From NCBI GenBank assembly GCA_018457135.1, contig JAGGDU010000237.1, forward strand, positions 24,039-69,428: DNA of 45,390 nucleotides, given 5' to 3'. Source of the DNA: Trichodesmium erythraeum GBRTRLIN201 (lineage in GTDB: Bacteria; Cyanobacteriota; Cyanobacteriia; Cyanobacteriales; Microcoleaceae). The notes under the pieces were generated by a model, which had not been told where the DNA came from, made no database searches, and saw nothing but the letters and a program-made list of their open reading frames with translations. Below are positions 9,439 to 19,509 of this stretch, one piece after another. Each line of letters opens with the position of its first letter. Within the stretch, counting starts at the first letter, position 1. A program made the translations under genes and the position numbers.

Positions 9439-10167
9439 ATGGCAGGAGAGAACTCCTCTACAGAAACAAAAAATCAAGAAATAAATGAGAAGACTCCAGA
9501 GGTTCAAACTTTTGAAACTAATGTAGAATTCGAGTCATCTCAAAAGGTTGAAAGTGATACAGAACTTTCTGCAGATAATGCCTCTATAGATACAGATATT
9601 CAGAGCACTGAATCAACCTCAAAAGAAAAAGATCAGGTCTTATTGAAAGAGGCTTATGAATTATTACAAACTCAGTTAGAAACTACCAAGTATCAACTAG
9701 AAGAAAAAGAGAGTCAATACAAAAGGCTAGGCGCAGACTTTGACAACTTCCGTAAACGGACACAAAAAGAAAAGGAAGACTTGGATACACAAGTCAAGTG
9801 TTCTACAATCATGGAACTATTACCAGTAATTGACAACTTTGAGCGTGCTCGCTCCCATATTAAACCTGCAAATGATGGAGAAATGGCTATCCATAAAAGC
9901 TATCAGAGCGTCTATAAGCAAATGGTAGACTCTTTGAAACGCTTAGGAGTTTCTGTTATGCGCCCTGAAGGTCAAGAATTTGATCCTAATCTACATGAGG
10001 CAGTAATGCGAGAGGCAACCGCAGAACATCCAGAAGGAACCGTAATAGAAGAATTGGTACGAGGTTATATTCTAGGTGAGCGTGTACTCCGACACGCTAT
10101 GGTTAAAGTAGCAACAGCACCAGATACAGATGCTGAGACCGAAAATCAAACAGATCCAGAAAGTTGA
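9439..10167 (+). CDS. grpE: GrpE, nucleotide exchange factor for DnaK
   Basis: This 242-aa co-chaperone releases ADP from DnaK. Residues 1-70 are a disordered, acidic, Ser/Thr/Glu-rich extension. Residues 75-130 form the long coiled-coil dimerisation helix, including [14 protein letters not shown] near 105-118. The C-terminal beta domain holds the family signature [12 protein letters not shown] and [16 protein letters not shown]. An AGGAG ribosome binding site at 9426-9430, eight bases before the ATG, supports the start. grpE is followed on the same strand by dnaK, but 864 bp away, a wide gap for normally clustered genes. Confidence 0.96.
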   Translation: MAGENSSTETKNQEINEKTPEVQTFETNVEFESSQKVESDTELSADNASIDTDIQSTESTSKEKDQVLLKEAYELLQTQLETTKYQLEEKESQYKRLGADFDNFRKRTQKEKEDLDTQVKCSTIMELLPVIDNFERARSHIKPANDGEMAIHKSYQSVYKQMVDSLKRLGVSVMRPEGQEFDPNLHEAVMREATAEHPEGTVIEELVRGYILGERVLRHAMVKVATAPDTDAETENQTDPES

Positions 10168-10513
10168 TACTGGTTAGTGATTTTTTATTGAATTATTCTG
10201 CTTTAAGTTGTATTCATATCTATCCAAAATCAGCTACAAGAGAAACACATATGCTAATAGAAAATTTTCAATTTTCGGAAATTAACTAATATTTTTTCTG
10301 AGTGCAACTTAAAATAACAAAACATAGTTTTTGAGGCTAATTAAGATTAGCAATAACTTGAAAAAATTCTATTATGAGTTGCTAAATTAGCTGATTTTTT
10401 TTGCATATTTGAAAAAAAATATAGGAGATTAATATGTAAAAAAAAATAAATATAATTACATCAGATCCCTAGAATTTTTATTACAAATATTAATGATTAA
10501 ACTTTTTTCGGGC

Positions 10514-10840
10514 AGGCATCTTTACCAATTTACAAAAAAAATTAATTGGTTAAAAGCCTTATCCATAAGTTAAGCAATAATTTTTTGAGTTGTTTTTTAT
10601 AAATACATATGCTATGTAAAAAAATTAATTTAGTCGCGGGCAGCTAGCCCGAGATTCAAAACGGACGCACACCGCAAGGGTAACCACCTCAACCAACCCC
10701 AATCCTCTCCTGTGAGGATACTAAAATAGGGAAAGCCGTCTATAAAATATTCAGCATGGGTTTTGCCGAACCTCAAACAACCTTTGATATTCGGCTCGGT
10801 AGGAATCCCAGGGCTTAAACCCAGGGAGGATGTTAACTGT
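10514..10840 (+). mobile_element. IS200/IS605-like remnant between grpE and dnaK (hairpin ends, no transposase)
   Basis: The base composition shifts to GC-richer DNA near 10632 inside an AT-rich gap. A left hairpin pairs ACCAATT (10524-10530) with AATTGGT (10544-10550), extended by AGGC (10514-10517) and GCCT (10556-10559). Further hairpins are CGGGC/GCCCG (10637-10651) and ATCCTC/GAGGAT (10702-10719). A final mismatched stem at 10807-10826 (CCCAGGG, loop CTTAAA, CCCAGGG) is followed by AGGATGTTAA. The last block resembles the right end, with its overlapping guide-RNA-like hairpins, of tnpB-carrying IS200/IS605 elements in cyanobacteria. No tnpA or tnpB frame survives. The assignment is pattern recognition, not a database match. 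The rest of 10168-11031 holds nothing else I can name. Confidence 0.4.
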
Positions 10841-11031
10841 TTTACCTGTCTTTATGGTCTTGCCAGATATATATCTATGTTTACCCTTGATGAAGTCCAC
10901 ACTTATCAACTACCAAACCAGAAAAAAGCTATCTCTTTTTATTTTTCTAGTCTGAGCATAAACGAAACTAGAGGCTTTAAAGCTTCATTCCAATAAAAAA
11001 AAATTTTGACTATTAAGAACGCCGAAGCACT

Positions 11032-13104
11032 ATGGGAAAAGTCATTGGCATTGATTTAGGAACAACTAATAGTTGTGTGGCCGTCTTAGAAGGGGGAAAA
11101 GCTGTTGTCATTTCCAACTCAGAAGGTGGACGTACGACACCCAGTATTGTAGGATTTAGCAAAGGAAATGAACGTTTAATTGGCCAACCTGCAAAGCGAC
11201 AATTAGTAACCAATTCAGTAAATACAGTCTATAGCATTAAAAGATTTATCGGGAGAAGGTGGGATGATACCGAAGAAGAACGCTCTCGAGTTCCTTATAT
11301 AAGTATTCAGGGTAAAGATGATACTGTAAATGTCCAGGCGAGGGGAAAAAACTATACTCCTCAAGAAATTTCAGCTATGATTCTGCAAAAAATGAAGCAG
11401 GATGCTGAAAAATATCTAGGCGATTCTGTTACTCAAGCTGTAATTACAGTACCAGCCTATTTTACAGATGCACAGAGACAAGCAACTAAAGATGCAGGAA
11501 CTATTGCTGGTCTAGAAGTGCTAAGAATTATCAATGAACCAACTGCAGCTTCATTATCCTACGGTATGGATAAGCAGGAGAAAGATCATAGTATCTTAGT
11601 CTTTGACCTTGGTGGAGGGACTTTTGATGTTTCTATCTTACAATTGGGAGATGGAATCTTTGAAGTTAAGGCTACTTCGGGTAACAATCATTTAGGAGGA
11701 GATGATTTTGATAATTGTATAGTTAATTGGTTAGTAGATCAATTCAGAAGTCAGGAAGGGAAAGATTTATCTCCAGATAAAATGGCAATACAAAGAGTGC
11801 GAGAAGCAGCAGAAAAGGCCAAAATAGAACTATCCTCTACCGAGAGTACAAATATTAATTTACCATTTATTATCGCTGACGAAAAAGGGCCAAAACATTT
11901 AGAAGCTCAGCTAACTCGCCCTCAATTTGAAAAATTGGTTCAGCCTTTGATTGAAAGAACGATTGAACCGGTAAAGCAGGCTCTCAAGGATGCTGGGATG
12001 AAGCCAGAAGATATAGACAAAATTATTCTTGTGGGAGGGTCTACTAGAATACCAGCAGTTCAAGCAGCAATAGGTAAGTTTTTTCATGGTAAAGTTCATG
12101 ATAGTTCGGTGAATCCTGATGAAGCTGTAGCTTTAGGGGCAGCTATTCAAGGTGGTATTTTAGGAGGTGAAGTTAAAGATCTTTTGTTATTAGATGTTAT
12201 TCCTCTGTCCTTGGGTTTAGAAACTTTAGGAGGAATATATACTAAGGTAATTGAGAAAAATACTACAATTCCTACCAGTCGCTCCCAAATGTATTCTACT
12301 GCTGTGGATGGGCAAATATGTGTAGAAATTCATGTCCTCCAGGGTGAGCGACCAATGGTTAAAGATAATAAAAGTCTGGGTAAATTTTTACTCAAAGGAA
12401 TTCCTCCTGCTCCAAGAGGTGTACCACAAATAGAAGTTAATTTTTATATGGATGCTAATGGAATTCTGAAAGTTAACGCTCTAGAACAAGGAACAGGTAG
12501 AAAACAAAGTATTGAAATTAGTAACACAGGTGGTCTGAGTGAATCTGAAATTCAACGAATGCAAAAAGAAGCAGAAACTTATGCACAACAGGATAATCAA
12601 CAAAAACAATTAGCAGAATTGAAAAATCAGGCACATACTCTGTTATATAACTATGAAGCAACTATTAAAGAACATGGTAGTTTTATTGATCAACAGCTGG
12701 TTACAGAAATTGGTAATAGTTATGAGGAGTTAAAACAAGTATTGATTAATTATGAAACTGAAGTTAATTATGACCAACTAAGTCAGCAGATTGAAGTATT
12801 TAGGGAACAGCTATTTGCTTTAGGTGAAACTTTATATCAACAAGGGGGAAGTGAAAAGCTAAAATTACCAGAAGAAGATAAAAATTCTCAGGTGCTTCAA
12901 AATTCAGAAATTACAAAGCCAGAAAGTCCAAAGGAAATATCTGTTGTAAAAGCAGAAATTACAGAGTCAAAAACTTCTTCTAAAGAAGTAGAAAGTGAGA
13001 TTTTTGTTGATACTAACTCAAATATAAATGATGTAAATTCAAGCAGGGATCAAGAAACAATAAAAGCTACTGAGAATGAACTTAGCCAAAATCCGTTTCT
13101 ATAG
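11032..13104 (+). CDS. dnaK: Molecular chaperone DnaK (Hsp70)
   Basis: This 690-aa Hsp70 refolds proteins in an ATP cycle driven by DnaJ and GrpE. The ATPase domain shows [12 protein letters not shown] (7-18), the phosphate-binding [11 protein letters not shown] (191-201) and the adenosine motif [11 protein letters not shown] (334-344). The substrate domain follows the [15 protein letters not shown] linker region (384-398). The C-terminal 90 residues are low-complexity, Ser/Glu/Lys-rich and end in NPFL rather than the acidic tail of typical DnaK, as in divergent cyanobacterial paralogs. The start has a weak ribosome binding site. Because the gap to grpE carries a probable mobile-element remnant, dnaK probably depends on its own promoter (inference). 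Confidence 0.97.
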   Translation: MGKVIGIDLGTTNSCVAVLEGGKAVVISNSEGGRTTPSIVGFSKGNERLIGQPAKRQLVTNSVNTVYSIKRFIGRRWDDTEEERSRVPYISIQGKDDTVNVQARGKNYTPQEISAMILQKMKQDAEKYLGDSVTQAVITVPAYFTDAQRQATKDAGTIAGLEVLRIINEPTAASLSYGMDKQEKDHSILVFDLGGGTFDVSILQLGDGIFEVKATSGNNHLGGDDFDNCIVNWLVDQFRSQEGKDLSPDKMAIQRVREAAEKAKIELSSTESTNINLPFIIADEKGPKHLEAQLTRPQFEKLVQPLIERTIEPVKQALKDAGMKPEDIDKIILVGGSTRIPAVQAAIGKFFHGKVHDSSVNPDEAVALGAAIQGGILGGEVKDLLLLDVIPLSLGLETLGGIYTKVIEKNTTIPTSRSQMYSTAVDGQICVEIHVLQGERPMVKDNKSLGKFLLKGIPPAPRGVPQIEVNFYMDANGILKVNALEQGTGRKQSIEISNTGGLSESEIQRMQKEAETYAQQDNQQKQLAELKNQAHTLLYNYEATIKEHGSFIDQQLVTEIGNSYEELKQVLINYETEVNYDQLSQQIEVFREQLFALGETLYQQGGSEKLKLPEEDKNSQVLQNSEITKPESPKEISVVKAEITESKTSSKEVESEIFVDTNSNINDVNSSRDQETIKATENELSQNPFL

Positions 13105-13384
13105 AAATAGAAATTCTTAGTACAGGACAAAATTTATAAATACTCTAAAAATGCAAGGTATTTTAGATTTAAATCATTTCCTGGGAAGATGAGCAGACAG
13201 AGCACATAGAGCGAATAAATCCACTTTTTGAGTTCTCCTAAAGATAGAAGGATGGCAAAAATTGGGTGAAAAACCTCCCACAATCCCTACAGTCTTTTGT
13301 TTAGTAATTTTTTATTTGTTTTTTTAGAGTATATATGTTATAATATAAATATTTATTTTTGGAAAATTAGTATGAAGTAAAAAA

Positions 13385-13520
13385 TGGATACACCAGGCAG
13401 GGGTAATCCAACTTCAGAGGGGTACAGTACAGCAGCTGATGAAATGTGAACCACCCACCAGCCCTTGGGCTTAGGAACGTTATAAACTCGGTACCAATCA
13501 GTCGGGGAGGATTTAAAAGA
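13385..13520 (+). mobile_element. Second IS200/IS605-like right-end remnant, between dnaK and dnaJ
   Basis: A GC-richer island lies in the 972-bp dnaK-dnaJ gap. It contains a stem AGCCC/GGGCT (13460-13464 and 13467-13471) and ends in CGGGGAGGATTTAAA, similar to the end of the 10514-10840 element (CAGGGAGGATGTTAA). The 11-mer GTACAGCAGCT (13427-13437) recurs at 38283-38293 in a similar context. No transposase frame is present. The rest of 13105-14076 is AT-rich with no supported gene. Confidence 0.35.
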
Positions 13521-14076
13521 GACTGTATAGATATGGTAGCAACTCAAGCAAGTTACTCTGTTGAGTGGCATAGAGATAAATTAGTTAAGTGTATCTGAAT
13601 TATGCAATATTTGACCAGATAAAAGCTATGTATCTGGTAAATGCTTGTCTCATTTCTCAGGAGGAGTCCATGTATCCCTAACCTCACTATTCAGTTAGGA
13701 AGTGGGACCTATAACACTTTGAACTCCTCACAAATTAAAGTCAAGCTGCTCAAATTAGCATTTTGTACAATCTAGGTTCAGACCCAATGCCTATTATTTC
13801 TTGTTGAAAATAAACATCTTTTGAGACTCAGGATTCTACACAAGCAATTGAAATCTGGAATTTTCTTGACTTGTAACCATTGAAACAGAAGGCTTGAGAC
13901 CTTAATTTATTGATTATTAATAATAAATCTGTAGATTTATCATAAGTTTGTGCTAGACTAGATAAAGGCGAGAATAAATATACTGGGAAATTAAGACCAA
14001 AAAAATGATCGCCTAATAAATACATAAAATCACAAAGTATACATATTAACATTATTAATTCTAGGCAAATAGCTCT

Positions 14077-15201
14077 ATGGCCCGCGATTATTACGAAATT
14101 CTAGGTGTTTCTCGTAGTGCAGATAAAGAGGAACTAAAGCGTGCCTACCGTCGCTTGGCTCGTAAGTACCACCCAGATGTGAATAAAGAACCAGGATCAG
14201 AAGAGCGCTTTAAAGAGATAAATCGAGCTTACGAAATTCTTTCAGATCCAGAAATGAAGGCCCGTTTTGATCGCTTTGGAGAAGCTGGGGTATCAGGAGG
14301 AGCAGCATCAGGTTTTTCAACAGACTTTTCAGATAGCTTCGCTGATATATTTGAAAGCTTTTTCAGTGGGTTTGGAGGAGCGGGAACTCAAGGACGTAGG
14401 CGAACAGGTCCAGTAAGAGGAGATGACTTACGTTTAGACTTGAATCTGGAGTTTATCGAAGCTATATTTGGTGGTGATAAAGAACTAACAATTAAACACC
14501 TGGAAACTTGTGGAACCTGTAATGGTTCAGGGGCTAAACCAGGTACAAAACCTCAAACTTGCTCTACTTGTGGGGGTACGGGTCAAGTTCGCCGAGCGAC
14601 AAGAACTCCTTTTAGTAGTTTCACTCAAGTTTCAGTTTGTCCCTCATGTAACGGTAGTGGACAGATAATAGAAGAAAAATGTGTTGATTGTGGAGGCCGT
14701 GGACAGAAAGAGGCTACAAAAAAAATAAAAATTACTATCCCAGGGGGGGTAGACAATGGTACTAGGTTACGAGTATCTAATGAAGGAGATGCAGGTCGGA
14801 TGGGTGGCCCACCAGGAGACTTGTATGTTTTTCTATCCGTAAAAAATCACCCAGAGTTTCAAAGAGATGGAATTAATATTATCTCCCAAATAAAAATTAG
14901 CTATTTACAAGCAATTCTGGGTTGTTGTTTGGAAATAAATACAGTTGATGGTAAGACGGAATTAACAATTCCATCAGGAACTCAGCCTAATGCAATTTTA
15001 ACTTTGGAAGATAAGGGAGTACCTAGACTAGGTAATTCAGTAAGTCGTGGGGCTCATCTGATTACTATCGAAATTGATATTCCCACAAAAATTACTCCAG
15101 AAGAAAAAGAGTTATTGGAAAAATTGGCAAAGATTAAAGGTGAACGTACTGGAAAAGGAGGTATAGAAGGGTTTCTGGGAAGTTGGTTTCAACAAAAGTG
15201 A
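14077..15201 (+). CDS. dnaJ: Co-chaperone DnaJ (type I Hsp40)
   Basis: This 374-aa protein delivers substrates to DnaK and stimulates its ATPase. The domains appear in canonical order: J-domain 1-70 with HPD at 32-34; a Gly/Phe-rich linker 71-104; a zinc-finger domain with all four CxxCxGxG repeats (C145/C148, C162/C165, C188/C191, C202/C205); and the C-terminal substrate-binding domains with [15 protein letters not shown] near 246-260. Length is normal. The ATG at 14077 begins the conserved [10 protein letters not shown] motif. The gene is 972 bp downstream of dnaK and 367 bp upstream of the tusA-like gene. Confidence 0.97.
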   Translation: MARDYYEILGVSRSADKEELKRAYRRLARKYHPDVNKEPGSEERFKEINRAYEILSDPEMKARFDRFGEAGVSGGAASGFSTDFSDSFADIFESFFSGFGGAGTQGRRRTGPVRGDDLRLDLNLEFIEAIFGGDKELTIKHLETCGTCNGSGAKPGTKPQTCSTCGGTGQVRRATRTPFSSFTQVSVCPSCNGSGQIIEEKCVDCGGRGQKEATKKIKITIPGGVDNGTRLRVSNEGDAGRMGGPPGDLYVFLSVKNHPEFQRDGINIISQIKISYLQAILGCCLEINTVDGKTELTIPSGTQPNAILTLEDKGVPRLGNSVSRGAHLITIEIDIPTKITPEEKELLEKLAKIKGERTGKGGIEGFLGSWFQQK

Positions 15202-15265
15202 TTGAAATTAAAAAATTTCCTAATTATCTATCACAAAAATATTATCAGCAGGGTAAAAAAACAGA

Positions 15266-15356
15266 GGCGTTGCTGAATTATTTTATAATTTTCTGGATGT
15301 TGAATTAGATTTATATATTGATTGGTATCTATTCATAACTGAAAATCAGCAACGCT
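15266..15356. mobile_element. MITE-like element with 10-bp inverted ends
   Basis: GCGTTGCTGA at 15267-15276 is matched by its exact inverse TCAGCAACGC at 15346-15355, enclosing about 70 AT-rich bases without an ORF. GGCGTTGCTGA-type ends resemble terminal repeats of some cyanobacterial insertion sequences, which I infer from memory. I see no clear target-site duplication. It occupies the dnaJ-tusA gap (15202-15568), where nothing else is evident. Confidence 0.45.
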
Positions 15357-15568
15357 AAAACATGATCTTAAATATTACCTAAGTATACTAAATATGCTTG
15401 TTGTTGAAATTAAATTATGGTAAAGAAATTACACAACTAATGATTGTGCTTGATGAGTGTTCCTAAATACCTTTGACAACTTGAATTTTAGCTGTACATA
15501 CCCAAACGACAATAATCAACTTGATATGAGACTTTGTCTCAGTTTTATAGAGCAGAAAATATTTAACT

Positions 15569-15838
15569 ATGGATTCTCAAGCCCAAATCCAAGATGGACA
15601 AAAGTCAGATGCTCAAATAGATCTGCGAGGTACTCCATGTCCAATTAATTTTGTGAGGACAAAACTGTATCTGGAAAAGATGATGCCTGGAGAAATTTTA
15701 GAGGTGTGGTTAGACTCAGGGGAGCCAATAGAGCAAGTACCTGATAGTTTGATTGTGGAAGGTTATAAAATAGAAGAAATAAAAGAAAAGTGTGAATATT
15801 TTGTCCTCAAGGTGCGTCGCCCAGAAATGGTTGCATGA
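15569..15838 (+). CDS. TusA/SirA-family sulfur carrier-like protein
   Basis: This 89-aa protein belongs to the TusA (SirA) family of small persulfide carriers. After a polar extension of 16 residues comes the family core: DLRGTPCPINFVRTKLYLEK (18-37), with the conserved Cys at 24 and Pro at 25, then the second strand GEILEVWLDSGEP. In TusA this cysteine carries sulfur, for example to tRNA thiolation. The exact partner here is unknown. Its TGA overlaps the rsgA start in an ATGA arrangement (15835-15838), so the two are translationally coupled. An in-frame ATG at 15569 is the only sensible start. Confidence 0.85.
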   Translation: MDSQAQIQDGQKSDAQIDLRGTPCPINFVRTKLYLEKMMPGEILEVWLDSGEPIEQVPDSLIVEGYKIEEIKEKCEYFVLKVRRPEMVA

Positions 15839-16959
15839 ATTGGAATTCAGAAATAGGTGATGTATTTGAGAAGAACTGGTTAGGGACAGTAGTAGCAGTT
15901 CAGGCAAATTTTTACCAAGTTAAGATTGAGAGAAGTTATAACTCAGTAAAAAATGCTAGAGAAAATTTACCTCAGTTTCTTCTATGTACCCGTAGATCGC
16001 GTTTGAAGAAAATTGGCCAAAAAGTCATGGTGGGCGATCGCGTAATAATAGAGGACCCAGACTGGGTGGGTGGACGAGGTGCTATAGCAGAGGTTTTACC
16101 AAGAGAAACAGAGCTTGATCGCCCTCCTATAGCTAATGTAAACCAGGTAATGTTGGTCTTTGCTTTGGCAGAGCCTAATTTAGATCCTGTTGCTTTAACA
16201 AGGTTTTTACTTAAGGCGGAGTCAACAGGTTTAGAGATATGTTTGTGCTTGAGTAAATGCGATCTTGTATCTGCAACAAAAATGGAAGAATGGCGCTCTC
16301 AAATTTCTGAGTGGGGTTATGAACCATTTTTTATTAGTCTGAAAACAGATGTGGGTTTGGGAGTAGTTAAGGATGGCTCAAATTCTCTGTGGGAAAAACT
16401 GAGGAATAAAATTACTGTGGTTTCTGGTCCTTCTGGTGTGGGGAAGTCGAGTTTAATTAATTATTTGATTCCTGATGTGAATTTACGGGTGAGTGCTGTG
16501 TCTGGAAAATTGTCGCGGGGACGACACACTACTCGTCATGTTGAGTTATTTGAACTGCCTAATGGGGGTTTATTGGCGGATACACCAGGTTTTAATCAAC
16601 CACAGTTAGAATGCGAAGCTATAGAGTTGGCGCATTTATTTCCAGAAGCTCGAAAGTATTTGGCAGATGGGAGTTGTCAGTTTAGTGACTGTTTACATCG
16701 GGATGAACCTAATTGTGTAGTAAGGGGTGAGTGGAATAGGTATGAGTATTATTTGATGTTTTTAGAAGAGGCGATCGCACGGCAGGAGGCATTACAACAA
16801 AAACCTTGTGTTGAGTCTAATTTAAAAGCAAAAATAAGTTCGGGTGGTAAACAAAAGTTAGAACCTAAGTTAGCTAGTAAAAAATATCGGCGTTCTTCTA
16901 GAAAATTAGAGCATCAGCAGTTGCAAGATCTGTGTGAGGAGTTAGTTGACTTTGAATAA
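15835..16959 (+). CDS. rsgA: Ribosome small subunit-dependent GTPase RsgA
   Basis: This 374-aa circularly permuted GTPase checks late 30S subunit maturation. An N-terminal OB-fold (15-95) is followed by the G motifs in permuted order: G4 SKCD (140-143), G1 GPSGVGKSS (198-206), a G2 region with TTRH (232-235) and G3 DTPG (249-252). The C-terminal zinc site is C281, C286, H288, C294. The C-terminus is a basic tail (residues 330-360). G4 reads SKCD rather than NKxD, seen in other cyanobacterial copies as far as I recall. The start overlaps the tusA-like stop by four bases, indicating one transcript. Confidence 0.95.
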   Translation: MNWNSEIGDVFEKNWLGTVVAVQANFYQVKIERSYNSVKNARENLPQFLLCTRRSRLKKIGQKVMVGDRVIIEDPDWVGGRGAIAEVLPRETELDRPPIANVNQVMLVFALAEPNLDPVALTRFLLKAESTGLEICLCLSKCDLVSATKMEEWRSQISEWGYEPFFISLKTDVGLGVVKDGSNSLWEKLRNKITVVSGPSGVGKSSLINYLIPDVNLRVSAVSGKLSRGRHTTRHVELFELPNGGLLADTPGFNQPQLECEAIELAHLFPEARKYLADGSCQFSDCLHRDEPNCVVRGEWNRYEYYLMFLEEAIARQEALQQKPCVESNLKAKISSGGKQKLEPKLASKKYRRSSRKLEHQQLQDLCEELVDFE

Positions 16960-17353
16960 TTGTGAAGTTAGGCGATCGCTACTCAGGTATGTTATATCAA
17001 AGCTGAAAATTATTGTGCAATATTTAAATTAATTACTAATTAAAATGAGGTTAGGCGATCGGTGTTATAAACAGGAGCTGATAACTATCTAAAAAACTAG
17101 CCTTAGAGACTGTTTTTCAAAGGAATATTAAATGCAGGTTTGGAGTGGGTGTCGGTTATCGCTGACTTGAATTGGCGACAATAGTTATGATATGGAATCA
17201 AAATCTTAACTATCTGTCGTCACCTACCAATATTATAGTAGATTCTACTTTGGTAAGGAACACTCGGGAGCGGGGAAGATGCAGGTACTAAAAACATTTA
17301 ATTGTTAATAGTAGTAGTTGAGCATTAAATAACTTTTCATCACTGGAATAAGT

Positions 17354-17461
17354 TTCATTGTTGAACAAATCAAAAACTACAACGTTTATACCTTCCTCGA
17401 TCAAGGCTTCAAATATATGTGATCCAACAAAACCTACTCATCTGGTTACGATCACAGACTT
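17354..17461 (-). pseudogene. Fragment of a nucleotide-sugar epimerase (extended SDR), N-terminal part only
   Basis: Read on the minus strand, about 36 codons match the N-terminus of NAD-dependent epimerase/dehydratases: SVIVT, then Arg-stop where GGA-type glycines are expected, then VGFVGSHIFEALIEEG and INVVVFD. The GxxGxxG nucleotide motif is broken by an in-frame TGA and by Gly-to-Arg. Nothing of the rest of the enzyme is visible. This is a relic, possibly of sugar-nucleotide genes near the methyltransferase and pyruvyl transferase genes. The remainder of 16960-17932 is AT-rich; a 77-codon frame at 17543-17776 is not convincing. Confidence 0.6.
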
Positions 17462-17932
17462 GCAAAACTCTAGAGTATAAGTATTTTTGGCGTTGCATAT
17501 TTACGGGGTGAATTACAGTTTTAGAGAAATAGGAAGTCAAGGATGGAATTTCCGTTTTCTGCAAATTCTGCAAAGACTCATCTTTTAGTTCAGCAAAACT
17601 GCGTTTTTTTTAATACCTTGTTCAAATATCCTCAGATAATGTTCTTGAAGCTTTGTTTGAGCAAAAACCTATTGCAACATTATTTTGTGGTGGGTTCAAA
17701 GTTAATTTTTAAGTATCCGTTACTATCAAGACATCGCCACCAAAAAGAGGAAGAGACTGAACTCAATTTGCTGTGACCGACAAGTAGAAAAAGGAAATTA
17801 AGTTTTCAAATAAGAACTGTTGTTTAATTATTAAAGATAATTATTCAGTAAAAAAAAAATTATTTAATGATAAAATATTTACAAGTTAAAAATTTACTAT
17901 TAACATAATTTAACTGCTTAAAAATATAAACT

Positions 17933-19399
17933 ATGAAACTTGATAAATTACAAATTCAAAAACTGGAACAGTTTCTCGAAAAAATCAAAAATGACACCTA
18001 TCCCGAACCTTCAACCCTACTTCATAGCCAAATAACTCAACAAATGTTTGATGTATGTTTGAAACAAATATCTTTACCTCCTGCGGCAAAAATCTTAGAT
18101 ATTGGTTGCGGTCAAGGTGTGGCTTTGGAGATATTTAAAAAACATGGCTTTGCACCAATTGGAATTACTTTAAATAACGAAGATGTAGCTATTTGCCAAC
18201 AAAAAGGTTATGAAGTTTATCAAATGGATCAATCATTTCTAGATTTTGCAGATGACTATTTTGATTTTGTTTGGTGCCGACATTGTTTAGAACATAGCAT
18301 TTTCCCATATTTTACTTTACAGGAAATTTATAGAGTTATTAAAAATGAAGGTTATTTATATATAGAAGTACCTGCTCCCGATACCAGTTGCCGACATCAA
18401 ACGAATAAAAATTACTATAGTGTATTGGGTAAAAGTATGTGGCTAGATTTAATTAAAAGAAGTGGATTTGAGATTTTACAAGTATTAGATATTCAATTTA
18501 ATGTGCCTGCTGGTCCTGATATTTATTGGGGAATGATTCAGAAGAAAATTCGTTCTACTATAACTTCAAAAAATTCTGTCAAAATTATCAATTTTAAATG
18601 GGTATCTAACTCTGATAATCAAGAAATTAACCTTTCTCTAGACTCTAATGAATTTACTCAAAAAATGATGCTTAACTATTTTGAAAAGGGGCAAGTTTAT
18701 GAGTCGGAAATTTTTCAATTAATTTCCAGATTTCTCGAAGTCAATGATTGTTTTATTGATATTGGTGCTCATATTGGGTATTATTCGGTTTTGGCTGCCA
18801 AAATAGTGGGAAGTAAAGGGAAAGTATTTGCTTTTGAGCCAGAATTATCAAATCATCAAAAAACTTTAGAAAATATCACTCTTAATCATCTGAATAATAT
18901 CAAACTATTTAATCTGGCTGTGGGTTCGGAAACTAAGCAAACACAAATATTTGTTAATCAAGATAATGATGGGGGTCATGCTTTGTGGGATGTAGGTAAA
19001 CATCCATTCAATAAAAAAAGTTTGAATAATCAAACAATGCAAAATACTCAACTATCTACACTAGATAATATTCTCAGCCAAGCTGGAAATATTACTAATT
19101 TAAAAATCATAAAAATTGATACTGAAGGAGGAGAACTTGATGTGGTTAAAGGAGCTGTAAATACAATTCGCAAATATGATGTTCCATACATTATTTGTGA
19201 GATTAATAGATTTGGTTTACAGCAAATGGGAACTAATGAAACTGAACTCCGGGAATTTATGAATTCTTTGGGCTATGAAACTTATTTGCTCACCTCAAAC
19301 AGCAGTAACCAGTTAGTTAGGTTACCTATGGGCAAGTATTATGAAACATCCTATGTTTTTAATGTTCTATTTACAAGACAAAGTTTTATACCCCAATAG
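17933..19399 (+). CDS. Double methyltransferase: class I SAM domain fused to FkbM domain
   Basis: This 488-aa protein carries two methyltransferase domains. Residues 30-200 are a class I (Methyltransf_11/23-like) domain with motif I ILDIGCGQG (54-62) and the FDFVWCRHCLEH segment (110-121). Residues 245-480 are an FkbM-family domain with FIDIGAHIGYYS (274-285), FEPE (301-304) and IKIDTEGGE (393-401). FkbM enzymes methylate hydroxyls on sugars and natural products. Such fusions usually modify surface polysaccharide or glycolipid, but the substrate is not readable here. The neighbouring CsaB-type pyruvyl transferase and the upstream epimerase fossil fit a surface-polysaccharide context. Very AT-rich sequence precedes the ATG. 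Confidence 0.85.
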   Translation: MKLDKLQIQKLEQFLEKIKNDTYPEPSTLLHSQITQQMFDVCLKQISLPPAAKILDIGCGQGVALEIFKKHGFAPIGITLNNEDVAICQQKGYEVYQMDQSFLDFADDYFDFVWCRHCLEHSIFPYFTLQEIYRVIKNEGYLYIEVPAPDTSCRHQTNKNYYSVLGKSMWLDLIKRSGFEILQVLDIQFNVPAGPDIYWGMIQKKIRSTITSKNSVKIINFKWVSNSDNQEINLSLDSNEFTQKMMLNYFEKGQVYESEIFQLISRFLEVNDCFIDIGAHIGYYSVLAAKIVGSKGKVFAFEPELSNHQKTLENITLNHLNNIKLFNLAVGSETKQTQIFVNQDNDGGHALWDVGKHPFNKKSLNNQTMQNTQLSTLDNILSQAGNITNLKIIKIDTEGGELDVVKGAVNTIRKYDVPYIICEINRFGLQQMGTNETELREFMNSLGYETYLLTSNSSNQLVRLPMGKYYETSYVFNVLFTRQSFIPQ

Positions 19400-19509
19400 T
19401 TTTCAATAATAGGTAAATTAAGCAGTGACATAAAATTAATTAAATCTATCAAGGTTTGGGGAAAAAATAAACTTCAGTATTTCAACCCTAATACTGAGCA
19501 CTGCTAAAC

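Noticed and set aside
10763-10996. 77-codon frame just before dnaK
   Set aside because: It overlaps the hairpin-rich element relic and has no protein-like features.
13353-13571. Minus-strand frame over the second relic
   Set aside because: Opposite to the hairpin element, with no motif; explained better as non-coding relic DNA.
13828-14052. 74-codon minus-strand frame before dnaJ
   Set aside because: Hydrophobic frame in AT-rich DNA, no ribosome binding site and no family match.
17543-17776. 77-codon frame upstream of the double methyltransferase
   Set aside because: Low-complexity translation without motifs; no start signal; probably chance.
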